Source of the DNA: Mantis religiosa
Lineage: Eukaryota > Arthropoda > Insecta > Mantodea > Mantidae
DNA length: 64,000 nt
NCBI GenBank assembly: GCA_030765055.1
Contig: CM060947.1
Location: forward strand, 48,974,047-49,038,046
Direction of reading: 5' to 3'
Positions 9,687 through 21,416 of this stretch are shown here, in pieces. Under the pieces are notes generated by a model. That model was not told the DNA's origin. It saw only the letters and a list, made by a program, of their open reading frames with translations, and searched no databases. Both the position numbers and the translations under genes were made by a program. Within the stretch, counting starts at the first letter, position 1. Each line of letters opens with the position of its first letter.

Positions 9687-12600
9687 TCATATGGAACGAA
9701 GCATTCCGCTGCGCTGTAAAAAGTCGAAGAGGCCCGCCACAGCAGCAATGTCATCCCTCAGCATTGCACTGAGGTTGGGGGCCAAACACAAGGACGAGCG
9801 CAACGTTGAGTAAAATCGGCACTCCACTAAAAGGTGCTGCACCGTCAAAGGCTCACCGCAGTGAGAACAATGAGGTGCTGGGTCCTGGCGTAACAAGTGT
9901 TGATGGCTAAAACGGCAGTGCCCGATGCAAAGTCTAGCTAAAATAATCTCTTCCCTGCGAGAGGAACGTGAAGATGTAGCCCAGGGAATCGGAAGAGCCT
10001 TAACCTCCCGGAGTTTGTTCCCAATGAGCGCGGACCAGTCATCATGCCAGCGAGTGTTGATGGCTCGGCGAAGGGAAGCACTAAGATCCTCGAAAGGAAC
10101 AGAATTGCTAAAAACAGTGGGGATAAAATAGCAGACTTCGCGGCAGCATCAGCAGCCTCGTCGCCCGGAATGCCCACGTGTCCGGGAACCCAAACGAACG
10201 ACAGGTGGAACACTGAATTAGCGAGCGAATGAAGCCGATCCTATATTTGCTGTACTAGGGGATGGTTCGGGTACAGCGAACAAATGCTCTGTAGAGCACT
10301 CAGAGAATCGCTCAAAGGGCAAATTGGTACGAATGCTGCTGGCTGATAAAAAGAAGGGCCTGGTAGATAATAAAAAGTTCAGCGGTAAAAATCGAGCACT
10401 GTCCACAAAGACGAAACGTAAAACTCTCCGCAGCAGCTACGAAGGCACATCCAACACCACGGTCGGTTTTAGAGCCGTCCGTAAAAATAAAACTGTGGTT
10501 ATTAAAATGCTGCTTGATATCTAAAAAGGCGGAACGGATGCCAGTGGTCGGAAACGCAGACTTGAGCATGGACGTCAACCCAAGGTGGAATAGGGTGTCA
10601 TACCGCGACCAAGGAGGAAAAGTAGATTCCCTCCGAGGTAATACTGGCGGTAGTGTGACGTCCAGGGCCCGAAGAAGCAGACGAAAGTGAACACCGGGCG
10701 GAAGTAATGCAAGGGGGCTGACAGCGTACTGGCGATCAAGAGACGAGTTAAAGAAAAGCTTGTACGTTGGGTGTGTGGGTAGAGAGGATAGACGGCATGC
10801 GTAGGTGCATAAAAGAATATCACGCCTATAGCACAGGGGAGGTTCAGCTGCTTCAGCGAACAGACTGGGGATGGGGCTGGTTGGAAAAGCACCAGTATCT
10901 AGACGTATCCCCCGATTGTGCACAGGATCCAAACGACTCAAAATGGAAGGTCGTGCCGACGAATATACCACACTCCCATAGTCAAGCTTTGATTGTACCA
11001 GGGACCGATAGAGCTGTAAGGGCACGGTCCGATCAGCTCCCCAGGATGTACCTGATAAGACACGTAAGATATTGAGGGACCGGGCACAGCGACCTTTCAG
11101 GGAAGCGATATGAGAATCCCAGCTAAGCTTCCTATCAAACACCAATCCTAAAAATTTAGCTTCCTCTGCAAAAGGAAGCGGATGGGGACCGAGGTGGAGT
11201 GAGGGTGAATCAAACGCCTTACGGCGCCAAAAGTTCACGCACACGGTCTTCTCGGTGGAAAAATGGAAGCCGTTGTGGAGGCTCCAAGTGTAAAGGCGAT
11301 ATAAACAGACCTGGAGCCGACGCTCCAAGATACTCGTCTGCCGAGAGCTACAATATACGGCGAAGTCATCCACAAATAAAGAAGAGGATATTCCAGCGGG
11401 AATACACTCAGTGATAGGATTGATGGCGATGGCAAAGAGGGTAACGCTGAGGACCAAACCCTGGGGTACCCCGTTTTCCTGATGGAAAACGCGGGATAAA
11501 TTACACCCCACCCGAACACGAAAGGACCGCTCCATCAGGAATTCCCGGAGGAAAATGGGAAGTCGACCACGAAGACCCCACTGATGTATGGTGCGTAGTA
11601 TGCCAGTCCGCCAACAGGCTTTCGTAAGGTCAAAAAAGACGGCCACAATTTGGCAGCGGCGCAGGTAGGCGTTCATGATATGAGTCGAGAGGGAAATCAG
11701 GTGATCAGTGCTGGAACGGTAACGGCGAAATCCGCATTGGATGTTGCACAGAATGTTCTCCGACTCAAGCCACCATCGTAAGCGCCCAGTAATCATGCGC
11801 TCCATCACCTTACACTCTGTACTGGTGAGGGAGATGGGGCGGTAACTGGAGGGCAAACGGCGGTCCTTACCCGGTTTTGGGACCGGAATGATAGTTGCCT
11901 CGCGCCAAGCTGTAGGGAAAACTCCGTCACGCCAGATGCGGTTGCACATGCGTAGCAGAAAGTCTTTACTAGCTAAGGAGAGGTGTTGAAGCATAGCCAC
12001 GTGAACACCATCAGGCCCAGGAGCGGATAAGTGAGAGGAGCATAACGCTGAGTCCAACTCTCGTAAGCTAAATTCTGCGTTGTAGCACTCCCGATTAGCT
12101 GAGCGGAAAGATAATTCCTGGGCCTCAATCTGAGACTTGAGGACCCGAAACGTCGAAACGTAGTTGGCAGAGCTGGAGGCGGCAGCAAAAGTGCTACCCA
12201 GGCAGTTAGCAACATCAACCGCATCTACAAGAGTGAGAGGTCCATCCTGAAGTCCAGGAATGAATGAGGGTGGCCGTTTACCGGCAACACGACGGAGTTT
12301 CTCCCAAACCACAGAAGGGGTGGTGTGCGAGAAAGAGGCAACAAAGGAAGTCCAGGACGCTCTTTTGCTAGCCCTAAAAACACGTCGGGCTCGTGCACGC
12401 AGCTGTTTGTAAGCTACCAAGTTCTTGACGGTGGGGTGATGTTGAAATACCCTAAGATCTTTCCGGCGTGCGCAAAGGGCACCGCGGCACTCAAGAGTCC
12501 ACCACGGGACAGGTAAACGCCGAGGCTCCGTGGAGGATTTCGGAATAGATTACTCGGCAGCGGAGACAACTGAAGTGAAATGGTCGACCAGAAGGTCAAT

Positions 12601-13355
12601 AGTAGTAAACTCTGAATTCTTGAATGTGGCAGCTTCGGAAAAGAGCGCCCAGTTAGACTTGGAGAGTTGCCAAGAGGCTGCACGCGAGCGGGGAACATTG
12701 TGGGAGAGCAACGTTAGCACACATGGGCAGTGATCACTGGAATGAGTGTCAGATACTACATGCCATTGGAAACAATGAGCAAGCTGTGTGGAGCAGAGAG
12801 AAAGATCGAGGTGGGAGGGAGTACCGGTGGAATCAGGAAAAAAGGTGGGTTCACCAGTGTTTAAAACAAGGAGAGGAAACTGGTCGAAGAAGTCAGCAAG
12901 TAGGGTTCCCCTTGAACACGCCCTAGGAGAGCCCCAACACGGATGGGCATTAAAATCCCCCAAAAGAAGAAAGGGCGTGGGGAGCTGCGAAGCGCGTTGG
13001 GAGAGGTCGGCAGGAAGGACGGAGTCTGAAGGGGGAAGGTAAACTGTGCATAAGGTAAATGATAAACGGGAAGACTGAGCCGAAGAGCAACAGCTTGCAA
13101 AGTAGTGTTAAGGGGTAGAGGTTGACCAAAAACATCAGCGCGTGTGAGGATCATGACACCACCATGAGCAGGAGAGCCCACTTCCGGCACAAGGTCGAAG
13201 CATACCGGAATATAATGACGCAAATCAAAAGCATCCTGAGGGCGAAGTTTGGTCTCTTGTAAACAAACTGCTATGGGGTTGTAGGACCGCAACAACAGCT
13301 GGAGCTCTGCCCTATGTGAGCGCACACCACGAATGTTCCAAGTTAAAAGAGCCAT
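9687..13355 (-). pseudogene. I-element ORF2: endonuclease, reverse transcriptase, RNase H
   Basis: The start at 13355 gives MALLTWNIRGVRSHRAELQL and CLQETKL (APE endonuclease). A frameshift near 12960 leads to MGDFNAHP and SSDHCPCV in another frame. Reverse transcriptase lies in the frame 10312-12420: GPDGVH, SYRPISLTSTECKVMER, AVFFDLTKA, NGVPQGLVLSVTLF and FVDDF as the active site. After FFDLTKAC a few residues normally reading YDTT-like are missing, suggesting a short in-frame deletion. RNase H starts FIFTDGSKTDRG and ETAEL-like FTAELF, then shifts frame to SDSLSAL, meets a TAG, and resumes with WVPGHVGIPGDEAADAAAK. The end has the knuckle CSHCGEPLTVQHLLVEC. Not functional. Confidence 0.9.
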
Positions 13356-13427
13356 GGAAAAGGACTAGGGGGGAGTGGCGGTGTTAGGGAGAAAATTCAA
13401 GATTGTAAGGGCGCGAGGAATGCGGGT

Positions 13428-14690
13428 TCAGGTAGTCGGACGTCGTTTCTCTTTTTTCCGCACTTTGGCGGACTTGGGACCGACAAACGGTCGCTCCATG
13501 GGCGACTCCTCAGATGTGCGGGAGTCAGAAGAGTCCCTTCGAGAAGGGGATCGGGAAACCGACTGAACAGAAGCCCTGCCGGTTCCTCGAATGCGACTAC
13601 GGGAGCGGCAACCCGTAGAAGTACCGGGAGTAGTGCTTACTGACACGGAACGTGAAACTGCAGCTGTGGCAGTATAGGAGCTAGACGAGGCTGCTGGTGC
13701 CAACGCCTTAAAAGGAATGGCAGTCTCCAGCAAGTCGCATTGGGTTGAAGCATCCAAAACATTGAGGGTCTGTGTGGCGACAGACTGCGTCGCCTGCACA
13801 GGAGAGCGGCGAACTGCTGATGCGTAACCCAAGCTGGCAGCGGGTTTCAGTTGCTCAAACCGTCTTTTTGCCTCTAGAAAGGACAGACGTTCTTTGACGC
13901 GCAGTTCCTGAATGGCCTTCTCATCAAGAAACTGCGGACCCTGCCGGGAGCTGGAGGCATGCGTACCACCGCAATTGACGCAGACCGGGTCAAGAGTACA
14001 TATAGCGTCGCCATGGGGAGGTAAACCGCAACGGTCGCATACAGCATCAAAAGTACAGCGGGCCTGAGTATGCCCAAACTGCTGACACCGAAAACAGCGC
14101 ATGGGGTTTGGGACATACGGTCGCACTGCAGCACGTTCGTACCCACAATAGGTAGCGTCCGGCAATGTGGTGCCTTTGAAAGTGAGGAAGACTGTCCGCA
14201 ACGGAACAGACTGTCCATCACGTTTACCAAGGAGACGGTACGCCTCGCACACATTCTGGTCAGTCAAATTAGATACTATCTCCTCGTTAGAGAGGCCATC
14301 CAAACTGGAGGTTGTCACGACCCCTCTACAGGTATTCAACGTCTTATGTGGGGCTACCCGGATGGGGTAGGAACCCAACAAGCAAGCCTTCAGGAGCTTA
14401 CTGGACTGATCCTCATTCTTTGTTTCCACCAAAAGGGTACCGTCTCTTAACCGAGTTGCAGATTTTAAAACGCCACATATCCGATCAAGCTCGCGTTGGA
14501 TATAAAGAGGACTAATGTCTCGCATTGTCTTGTTTTCACAAGTCAGGGTCACGATCAAGAAGGAATCAAATGGGGAAGGTTTGCGCGGAGGAGCCATGGT
14601 TATAGGACCCCCTTCCGGAACCGTCGGTGTCAGCCTGCCATCCGGGGGTGAAAGAAAAAGACACCAAATCTTCACGGTCTGCGCCGTCAT
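13428..14690 (-). CDS. I-element ORF1, gag-like zinc-knuckle protein
   Basis: An intact ATG-initiated frame of 420 residues. Residues about 205-260 hold a row of CCHC knuckles: CFRCQQFGHTQARC, then CDRCGLPPHGDAIC, then CVNCGGTH. Upstream is an RRM-like fold region as in other gag-like LINE ORF1 proteins (REL..ICG..KSATRLRDGTLLVE). The C-terminus is rich in serine and arginine (SRSRIRGTGRASVQSVSRSP). The protein would bind element RNA as a chaperone in a ribonucleoprotein. It lies about 70 bases upstream of the ORF2 start. Encoded by a degraded element, so expression is doubtful. Confidence 0.9.
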   Translation of the reverse strand: MTAQTVKIWCLFLSPPDGRLTPTVPEGGPITMAPPRKPSPFDSFLIVTLTCENKTMRDISPLYIQRELDRICGVLKSATRLRDGTLLVETKNEDQSSKLLKACLLGSYPIRVAPHKTLNTCRGVVTTSSLDGLSNEEIVSNLTDQNVCEAYRLLGKRDGQSVPLRTVFLTFKGTTLPDATYCGYERAAVRPYVPNPMRCFRCQQFGHTQARCTFDAVCDRCGLPPHGDAICTLDPVCVNCGGTHASSSRQGPQFLDEKAIQELRVKERLSFLEAKRRFEQLKPAASLGYASAVRRSPVQATQSVATQTLNVLDASTQCDLLETAIPFKALAPAASSSSYTATAAVSRSVSVSTTPGTSTGCRSRSRIRGTGRASVQSVSRSPSRRDSSDSRTSEESPMERPFVGPKSAKVRKKEKRRPTT

Positions 14691-15449
14691 GGGAGACCCC
14701 TCCCACGACCGATCTCAGTTGTACTTCAGAAGAGCTACCGTCCAACTACTGTAGCCCAAATGTGAGAACCGTTCACCACGTGACACCCTGGCTTTAGGCC
14801 CCTACCACAGGAACAACCGCCTGTGGCCCCCCACTTTAGGCCGTGCAGCAGTCAACAGACGCATGCACGGATTCAGGGGGCTTGTGGTAGATTACACCGG
14901 GGCTCCCGTCAGCGGTAACACGTCCAGCTGGTAATACTGGCCCAATGACTCACGGCCTTCGGACCATTAAAACCAGCCGGGCCTCATGGAGATACGTGAG
15001 TGTACATGACGGTGTGGACGGGCTCCGCACCTAAGGTCACACAACAACCTTCACGCCTGAGACCTCCGGAGAGCACGCAAGTCGGAAGCCGCGCTGGAAC
15101 TGTGGGACAGGAACCACGGAGACAGAAGAAAGGTCTGGTGGTGAGGCAGGAGTTTATAAACCTAAACAGCTAAAGCTAAAATAGAACAATAAACCTAGAA
15201 GAGGAAGAAGCTTAAAACTAAGGGTGACCAACGTGGCACAACCAAAATGGGGTGAGAGGGTGACGATGGGGATGATTGGCTCGGGAACCCGGGATCGCCA
15301 ATGCCCGTACCTACCGTAGTAGGCCCCTGGGGGATTGCATTCGCAGTGAAAGGTAGGGGATGGGTGGGTATACTATCCAGTGGCAGTTTACTCCCTGTAA
15401 TATTGTATCTGAACGATGCTAAAAATAACATTCCCAAAAACCATAAATT

Positions 15450-15496
15450 TGGATATTATTATTATTATTATTATCATCATCATCATTATTATTATT
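15450..15496. repeat. ATT/ATC simple repeat
   Basis: A short (ATT)n and (ATC)n tract at the join between the outer and inner parts of the left arm. Confidence 0.85.
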
Positions 15497-15498
15497 AA

Positions 15499-15887
15499 TG
15501 TTGGGTTTACAATGATGCACATGCAAATAATGGTCTTATGAAAAACATTCCAACAGAATCCATCCCTTTGGTTATCGTCTTTTAATGTGCTTTGGGCATG
15601 ACAGTGTCACACATTTGTTTTGGAAAACAAATAATGTTACACTTTTTCATAAGGGAAGTTGAATGCAAAACATGAAAATTACAATATGTAATTAACACTC
15701 AGAAAAAGTCATAAGTTCCCATTAGTTGCATATTATTATATTGCCTGACCCAAACTGTAGCTGCATGGCAAGATGGCAAGGAAATGTTTAAGTTCTCGCG
15801 TAAGCGCACTTGTGTGACCCAAACTCTAGGCTAGCCAGCTGTGTGGCACCAATGGCAAGAAAACATTAAAGTCTGTACGTATAAACA

Positions 15888-15928
<41 letters not shown>

Positions 15929-16345
15929 TCATGAAAGAAAAGTATTCCAGGAATACTTTTTAGCTTATTCGAGGATGTTTAACATGTGTGGATGATCTAT
16001 ACTTTTTGCCCCACGTTTTAATATGTGTGTATTTGTACAGCTATAGTGTATGGTGTATAAGTGTTATACGATTTATAAGTGTGCTTAATCTTACTACACG
16101 TAAAACAGTCACAACAGTCCCCTGTTCATTTAAGATAAAACCCATATCAATATCACACACCTCATATAAAACCCTTGTTAAATGTCTTCCTACTCCTACC
16201 AATGCCAAAAATTGTTTCTGCGAGAATCCAGATTCTAGTTAGCTGAAAATTAGAATCCATAACGTGTGCATAACATAACTATTGTACGGCAGCTCTATCT
16301 CGGGCTCTGACATTTAGTGGCTGCGGGAGGTGGAGGGGGAAGGTT
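15499..16345 (+). repeat. left inner inverted arm of the long-TIR element
   Basis: Complementary to 17290-18057 over almost its whole length. Landmarks: GTTGGGTTTACAATGAT at the outer end pairs with ATCATTGTAAACCCAAC at 18040-18056, and GCTCTATCTCGGGCTCTGAC near the inner end pairs with a segment near 17328-17352. An (AT)n tract at about 15891-15924 has no counterpart in the other arm. Confidence 0.85.
15891..15924. repeat. (TA)n microsatellite
   Basis: About 17 TA dinucleotides. Confidence 0.95.
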
Positions 16346-16791
16346 AATTTTACCAACATATAATACCGAGTAATTGAAAACATATCGTCAGAATTATCCT
16401 TATAATGAGAGTATAGGATTACACTAGCTTCAAAACATTGAAATACAACTTTTAATTTCATTATCATGCAAGATATTCTTTAGAACATCACTCAATTCGA
16501 ATATTTCGTTCACACCTTTCACGCACACCAACTGCTTCTGTTGGTGGTTCTGGGAGTCTGTACATCCGGTGTCGTGGTTAGGAAGTTAAAACTGCTAGCG
16601 CCAATCAGCGTTGTCGCTGCTAGGCGTGGCTTGCAAATCCAGCACCGTGTTGCTGCTGCAATTTTGTGTGGACCACGTGGCTCTTAGTTGCTTTTGGATC
16701 CCGTGCTGGTGGTTTGTTTAATTTTTTTGTGTGTGCATGAATTCCGATTTGTAGCGTCTGTATGTCTTATTACTATCGCTATTTTAGTAAT

Positions 16792-17146
16792 ATGGCTACT
16801 GGTTCGTCAGAATTCAAGAAAAAATCGGCTCTTATAAGAGCCAAAGCCGTGAATTTATATTCAAGGCTAAGTGAGTACTTCGAGAAGGTGCGGGACACTG
16901 ATGGACCTATACTACATGTTACCAAGGTGCTGGAGAGAGTTTGTGATGCCTTGAAGGTGGAAAGAATGTGACCAAGGAAAAGTGCCAGCTGATTTAATTT
17001 TGCCGTCTGCAGTTCTGCGTACACCGGGAAAGCAAAGGCAACGAGGCAGCCTTAAAGCTTCACTTGATGCTTTTCAAAAGGATGCTATAAGGCGACATGT
17101 ATATCAATATTATATGAGAAAGGAATTTCCCACTCGTGCGAAGTAG
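16792..17146 (+). pseudogene. IS630-like transposase N-terminal fragment
   Basis: Starts MATGSSEFKKKSALIRAKAV and continues to VTKVLERVCDALKVER, a helix-turn-helix-type start. After a frameshift near 16968 it resumes with GSLKASLDAFQKDAIRRHVY and YYMRKEFPT, the conserved segment before the catalytic core in this transposase family (compare 39801-40465). The coding part then ends and the right arm begins, so all three catalytic residues are absent. It occupies the unique centre between the two inverted arms. Any movement would need enzyme from another copy. Confidence 0.7.
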
Positions 17147-17289
17147 CTTTTTGTTATTTCTTTTCCAGTAAATGGTATATTGTCTCCATATGCAACTATT
17201 CTGGGATCATGTATATACACGTTGTCCACGTACATTTACGAAGTTACGATCTGCAAATGCGTGAGATGTTCCTCTGCTTGAAATTCCCG

Positions 17290-18057
17290 CTAAAGAACTG
17301 GCAACAACGCGCTTCCCCCTCTCGAGAACTGTCAGAGCCAGAGATAGAGCGGCCGAACAGTACTGAATTTATGGATACCAGTCTGGTGGTTTTCACATCT
17401 ATTTTACTGTCCGCTTTTTGCTGAAAAGGATGAACATACATCTTGAGACTGTTTTACATGTATAAAGAATAAGCACACTTATAAATTGTATACCACTTAA
17501 TTTTCTGTTACACCACATATTTAAATCATCCACACATATTTAACATCCTCGAATCAACTAAAAATATTCCTGAAATACTTTTCTTTCATAATGAATATAA
17601 ATGTTAAATGATATATCTTTTCGCCACCGCGCTGAGCAGCTGGCTAGCCAAGAGTTTGGGACACACAAGTGTGCTTGAACGACAACTTAAATATTTTCTT
17701 GCCATCATGCTGAGAGGCTGGCTAGTCTACAGTTTGGGTCAGGCGTATTCATTCTTGTTGATTTGAGGTGCATTTTATTCTAGCAAACATTTGTTTTCGA
17801 CAAAACAGCAATTTAAAAATACGCAACTAATGGGAACTTTGGATTTTTTTCTGAGTGTTTATTACATATTGTAATTTTCATGTTTTGCATTCAACTTCCC
17901 TTATGAAAAAAAGTGTAACATTATTTTTTTCCCCCAAAACAAATGTGTAACACTGTCATCCAAAGCACATTGAGAAACGATAACCAAAGGGATGGATTCC
18001 GCTGAAAGTTTTTCATAAGACCATTATTTGCAAGTGAATCATTGTAAACCCAACATA
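17290..18057 (-). repeat. right inner inverted arm of the long-TIR element
   Basis: The inverse partner of 15499-16345, with scattered substitutions and small indels. Confidence 0.85.
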
Positions 18058-18726
18058 AAACTAGAGATCTTAATTTTCATTTCTAACATATAAGGATTTT
18101 TTCCCCCCGTTAATGTTTCTATGTATGTTTTCGTAAGAAAGCCAACGCGTTTTATAAGACTATAAAATTATTAAAGTTTCCAAACTAGGTAATGTGAATA
18201 AAAAGTACAATATTCCATAATGAGGTGCTTAATCTGTAGCATACAGGATTGTTTTAGTGTTTCCATATAATTATTTGTTACCAAATTTACAGTATTTGGG
18301 AATGTTTCGCAATGAGGAACGTTATTTCTAGCATCATTCAGATACAATATTACCAGGAGTAAACCACCAATAATAGTAATAGTAATAATGATAATAATAC
18401 CAACATTTAAGGTTTTTGGGAACGTTATTTCTAGCATCATTCAGATACAATATTTCCAGGAGTAAACCACCAGGGAGTAAACTGTCACTGCATAGCATAC
18501 CCACCCTTCCCCTTCCTTTCACTGTGAATGCGTGTGTGCGAGAACTTGTAAATACAGAATGACCCAAACGCCCTACTCCTACCATTCTAACCAAATTTCT
18601 AACAAATTAAAACTGAGATAAATGATATCTTTCTTAAAAGTCGTATTACTATCACAATGATAAACTTTCAAATCGCAAGTAAATTTTCATTTGAAGTTCT
18701 GAAAAACAAACATAATGCTCTGATGT

Positions 18727-19127
18727 ATAAAGACTAAAATTGAGTCATACCTTTTAAAACTTGTAAATTCACTCACGTCCTTTTACAAAATCAGGAATGT
18801 TTTCAAAACTGTTTCAGCTTCATCCTCACTGATTAGCAACCATACGAGACGCCCACAACGATGTCAATAACCTAATGGCCTTCAACGTGAATTTTGAAAA
18901 AAGAACTAAAACAGTTCTTTAACTTACAAGTAAAAAAGAGAAACACGGCAGCCGACATATTTTTGAAAAAATGCCTGAAACTCAAACTATCTCCAAAGTT
19001 TGTACGAATAGTTTGGTACAATCAGAACAACCAATATCAAAGAACCGCAGAAAAAAGTATACTTTAAAATGTGAAGTTACAAGTTTTAATAGGTATGACT
19101 CAATTTTAGTCTTTATAGATGAAATTA
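18727..19127. repeat. short inverted repeat pair
   Basis: Arms of about 50 bases: 18727-18776 and 19076-19127, both containing the segment GGTATGACTCAATTTTAGTC or its complement. The 300 bases between them hold nothing recognised. It could be a small foldback or MITE remnant. Confidence 0.6.
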
Positions 19128-21412
19128 GCATCACTGTTAACAAAGCTTTTATTTATAACTATTCAAATTAATGCTCTGAATTTGAAAATGTTACTCAGGT
19201 GTTACATTGTGCTCATTTATTCTAAACTCTTAAGCCTATAGAGTACTTATTGGCAGCTTTATTGTTTATTCATTTCTTTATCTTTAAATTGTTAATTTAA
19301 TATAAACTTATTCCCTAATCTCCCAAAATCAAGTTAGAAATGGTAAGTAACATCCTTCAGAAATATGAATAGTACATGTCAACCCTGAATATAAAATAAT
19401 TATGTATCTTGTATTTTAAACAATCAAAAATAAATATTAAAGAGCTAGGCTGAAAGCAAAATCTTCAACCTTATTTTTCTCATCAAGTTACTTTTTTAAA
19501 TCTGAACCTAGACCTAGTCCACAACTGAATGTTTGTGAACACACTCATGAATACATAGAATATATAAAGTGTATAAAAAGTGTGTCTACATCAGTTGCAA
19601 TAGCCTATGTGAAAAGACTTTGGGTATTAATGTTATTTACATATACAGTAAAACCTCGTAATTATAATCATGTAGGGACTATGATCCAAACACGAAATAA
19701 TCTAATACATCATGGGACATGATGTATTAGATATGAGAAGGGAATTTTTACACAATTTAATACGAAATGCAGCATAATAAATTTTATTTCTTAAAATTTG
19801 GATGCAGTACACACTTGAAAATGAGAAGGATATCAATTGGTTTATACTCCTACTACGCATTTTCATCACAAGACTGCTATCCATTCAATAATTTCTAGAA
19901 CAACATATTTAATGCTTATTTTCTTATGTTTACAATCACCACTCGCTGCACTGTATTAGCATTCTTATGTTTTACTATTATTGTAGACTAGAGACTCTGC
20001 AAAATCCTTCTGATTTAGGGTGGAATTTGCATCATACTTCTGCAAAATTTGTAATTTCTTACAACAACAAAAAAAGTGCTATGTCACTTTGTGCCTGCAC
20101 TATAACTGACTGCACAATGCAAAAATTCAAAGAAAGACGAAGAAAACACACTAAAAGTGTGCTTTTAAAAATGTAAATTCCTTTCACAAAAAGCTATCAT
20201 TAAATGCATAGTATTACAAATCAGAACAGTTTTTCAGGAAAAATACTTGAGCTGCAATGACCGCTCAATACAATAACACAAACCATTTTCTTAAACTACA
20301 AATTTTGCAAATTTTCTACAAACCTTTATACAATACATATTTTCACTATTTTTTATCATCTAAAAAACAGTGCTACCACGGGATTTGGGAGCACAGGGAA
20401 TATTGAAATACTGCCGACTTTAAGAGTTGGTCATCATGTGACAACTTTGATATTCCATTCTCTTTGCAGCCCAGGGTCTGATTACACACTCACATGACTT
20501 CCACTACTTATTCTTGTACATACTATTTTCACAAACGTTTCTTCTACTATTTCATTTTAATCAAAATAAATGTTTGCAGAAGTGTGCATGCATGTGAGTG
20601 TGTGTACATGTCAAATGCTCAAAATATGCTTGCAGAAATTATTTCCCCTCACATTTCCTTGTAGGTATAATGGTAAGACGAGAACACAGTAGTCTTAAGC
20701 AATATTCTAATCTTTAAATAGCTGGTCGCTATGTGATGATTTTGAAATTATATTTTCTATACATGTCCGGTAACATTAAAAAAATAAATAAATAATAAAA
20801 GAAATAACTTCCATGAGAAATGTCGAATACTGGAGAATATAAATAAGGAATATCTTGGAAGTGGTTTACTTCACAAAAAATGTATGACATAAATTGTATG
20901 TTTTAAAGAGATCTACATTTTTTCTCTAGTAAGATTCTATCTTTTATAGTTTACTAATTATGCAAATGTCATCTGGAGTGAAGACAACTTCTAAGAACAT
21001 TCTCAGAAAATTCAAGATGTACATTTTACTGGTCATGAAAATGTTTTAAACGTAAGAGTATTTTAATCTATATCTAGAAGAGCCATTTTTTAAAAAATTA
21101 AAATTATTTAAAAACATGCCATTTAAATATAATCTTGGGTGGGAGGAAAATTTTGAATATCATGTTACATCCTTGGAAAATGTGAAACTTAAGTACCAAA
21201 GTTGCTATTTAAGCAACTTTCATTTTTATTATGCTGTTTTCATGCAGGCAAATAGTCCATTTTTTTATTCAGGGAGCCTCAAAACACGTATTTGTGGGAA
21301 AACCAGGCTTATTATATTTTTGGATGAACTACAATACTTCCCCTATTTACTATTGCAGTAGAGAAGGTAAAATGACTTTAACAAAGATTTTATAGAAAAA
21401 AGAATAAAGACA
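19128..21412. other. intronic sequence, no gene recognised
   Basis: AT-rich intron of the PHRF1-like gene. At about 19648 there is CAGTAAAACCTCGTAATTAT, which resembles the end of pogo/Tigger-type DNA transposons, but no paired end was found. A frame at 21116-21361 shows no known motif. Confidence 0.4.
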
Positions 21413-21416
21413 TTAA

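Larger units (their letters stand above)
9464..15335 (-). mobile_element. I-clade non-LTR retrotransposon, nearly full length
   Basis: A 5.9-kb minus-strand element with a 5' leader (14691-15335), ORF1 (gag-like) and ORF2 (endonuclease, reverse transcriptase, RNase H, zinc knuckle). It is flanked by an 11-bp target duplication, tgcattcacag at 9453-9463 and the one-mismatch copy at 15336-15346. The duplication sits inside the left arm of the surrounding DNA transposon, and the uninterrupted right arm (about 18526-18536) confirms the empty site. The RNase H after reverse transcriptase places it with I-type elements. ORF2 carries frameshifts and an in-frame stop; ORF1 is still open. Confidence 0.9.
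9411..18573. mobile_element. IS630/Tc1-like DNA transposon with very long inverted arms
   Basis: The ends are GGGC(A/G).TATGGGTCATTCTG in inverted orientation, flanked by TA on both sides (9409-9410 and 18574-18575), as expected for Tc1/mariner/IS630 elements. The arms are extensive: the outer part (9411-9463 plus 15336-15480, against about 18410-18573) and the inner part (15499-16345 against 17290-18057). The central unique part holds a fragment of a DDE_3-type transposase. The right arm carries extra sequence (about 18060-18400) including a partial tandem copy of the outer unit. An I-clade LINE is inserted in the left arm. It could also be a composite of two nested repeats. Confidence 0.65.

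Noticed and set aside
15450..18573. CRISPR array or other prokaryotic repeat system
   Set aside because: Repeats are inverted arms and microsatellites, not regularly spaced direct repeats, and the context is eukaryotic.
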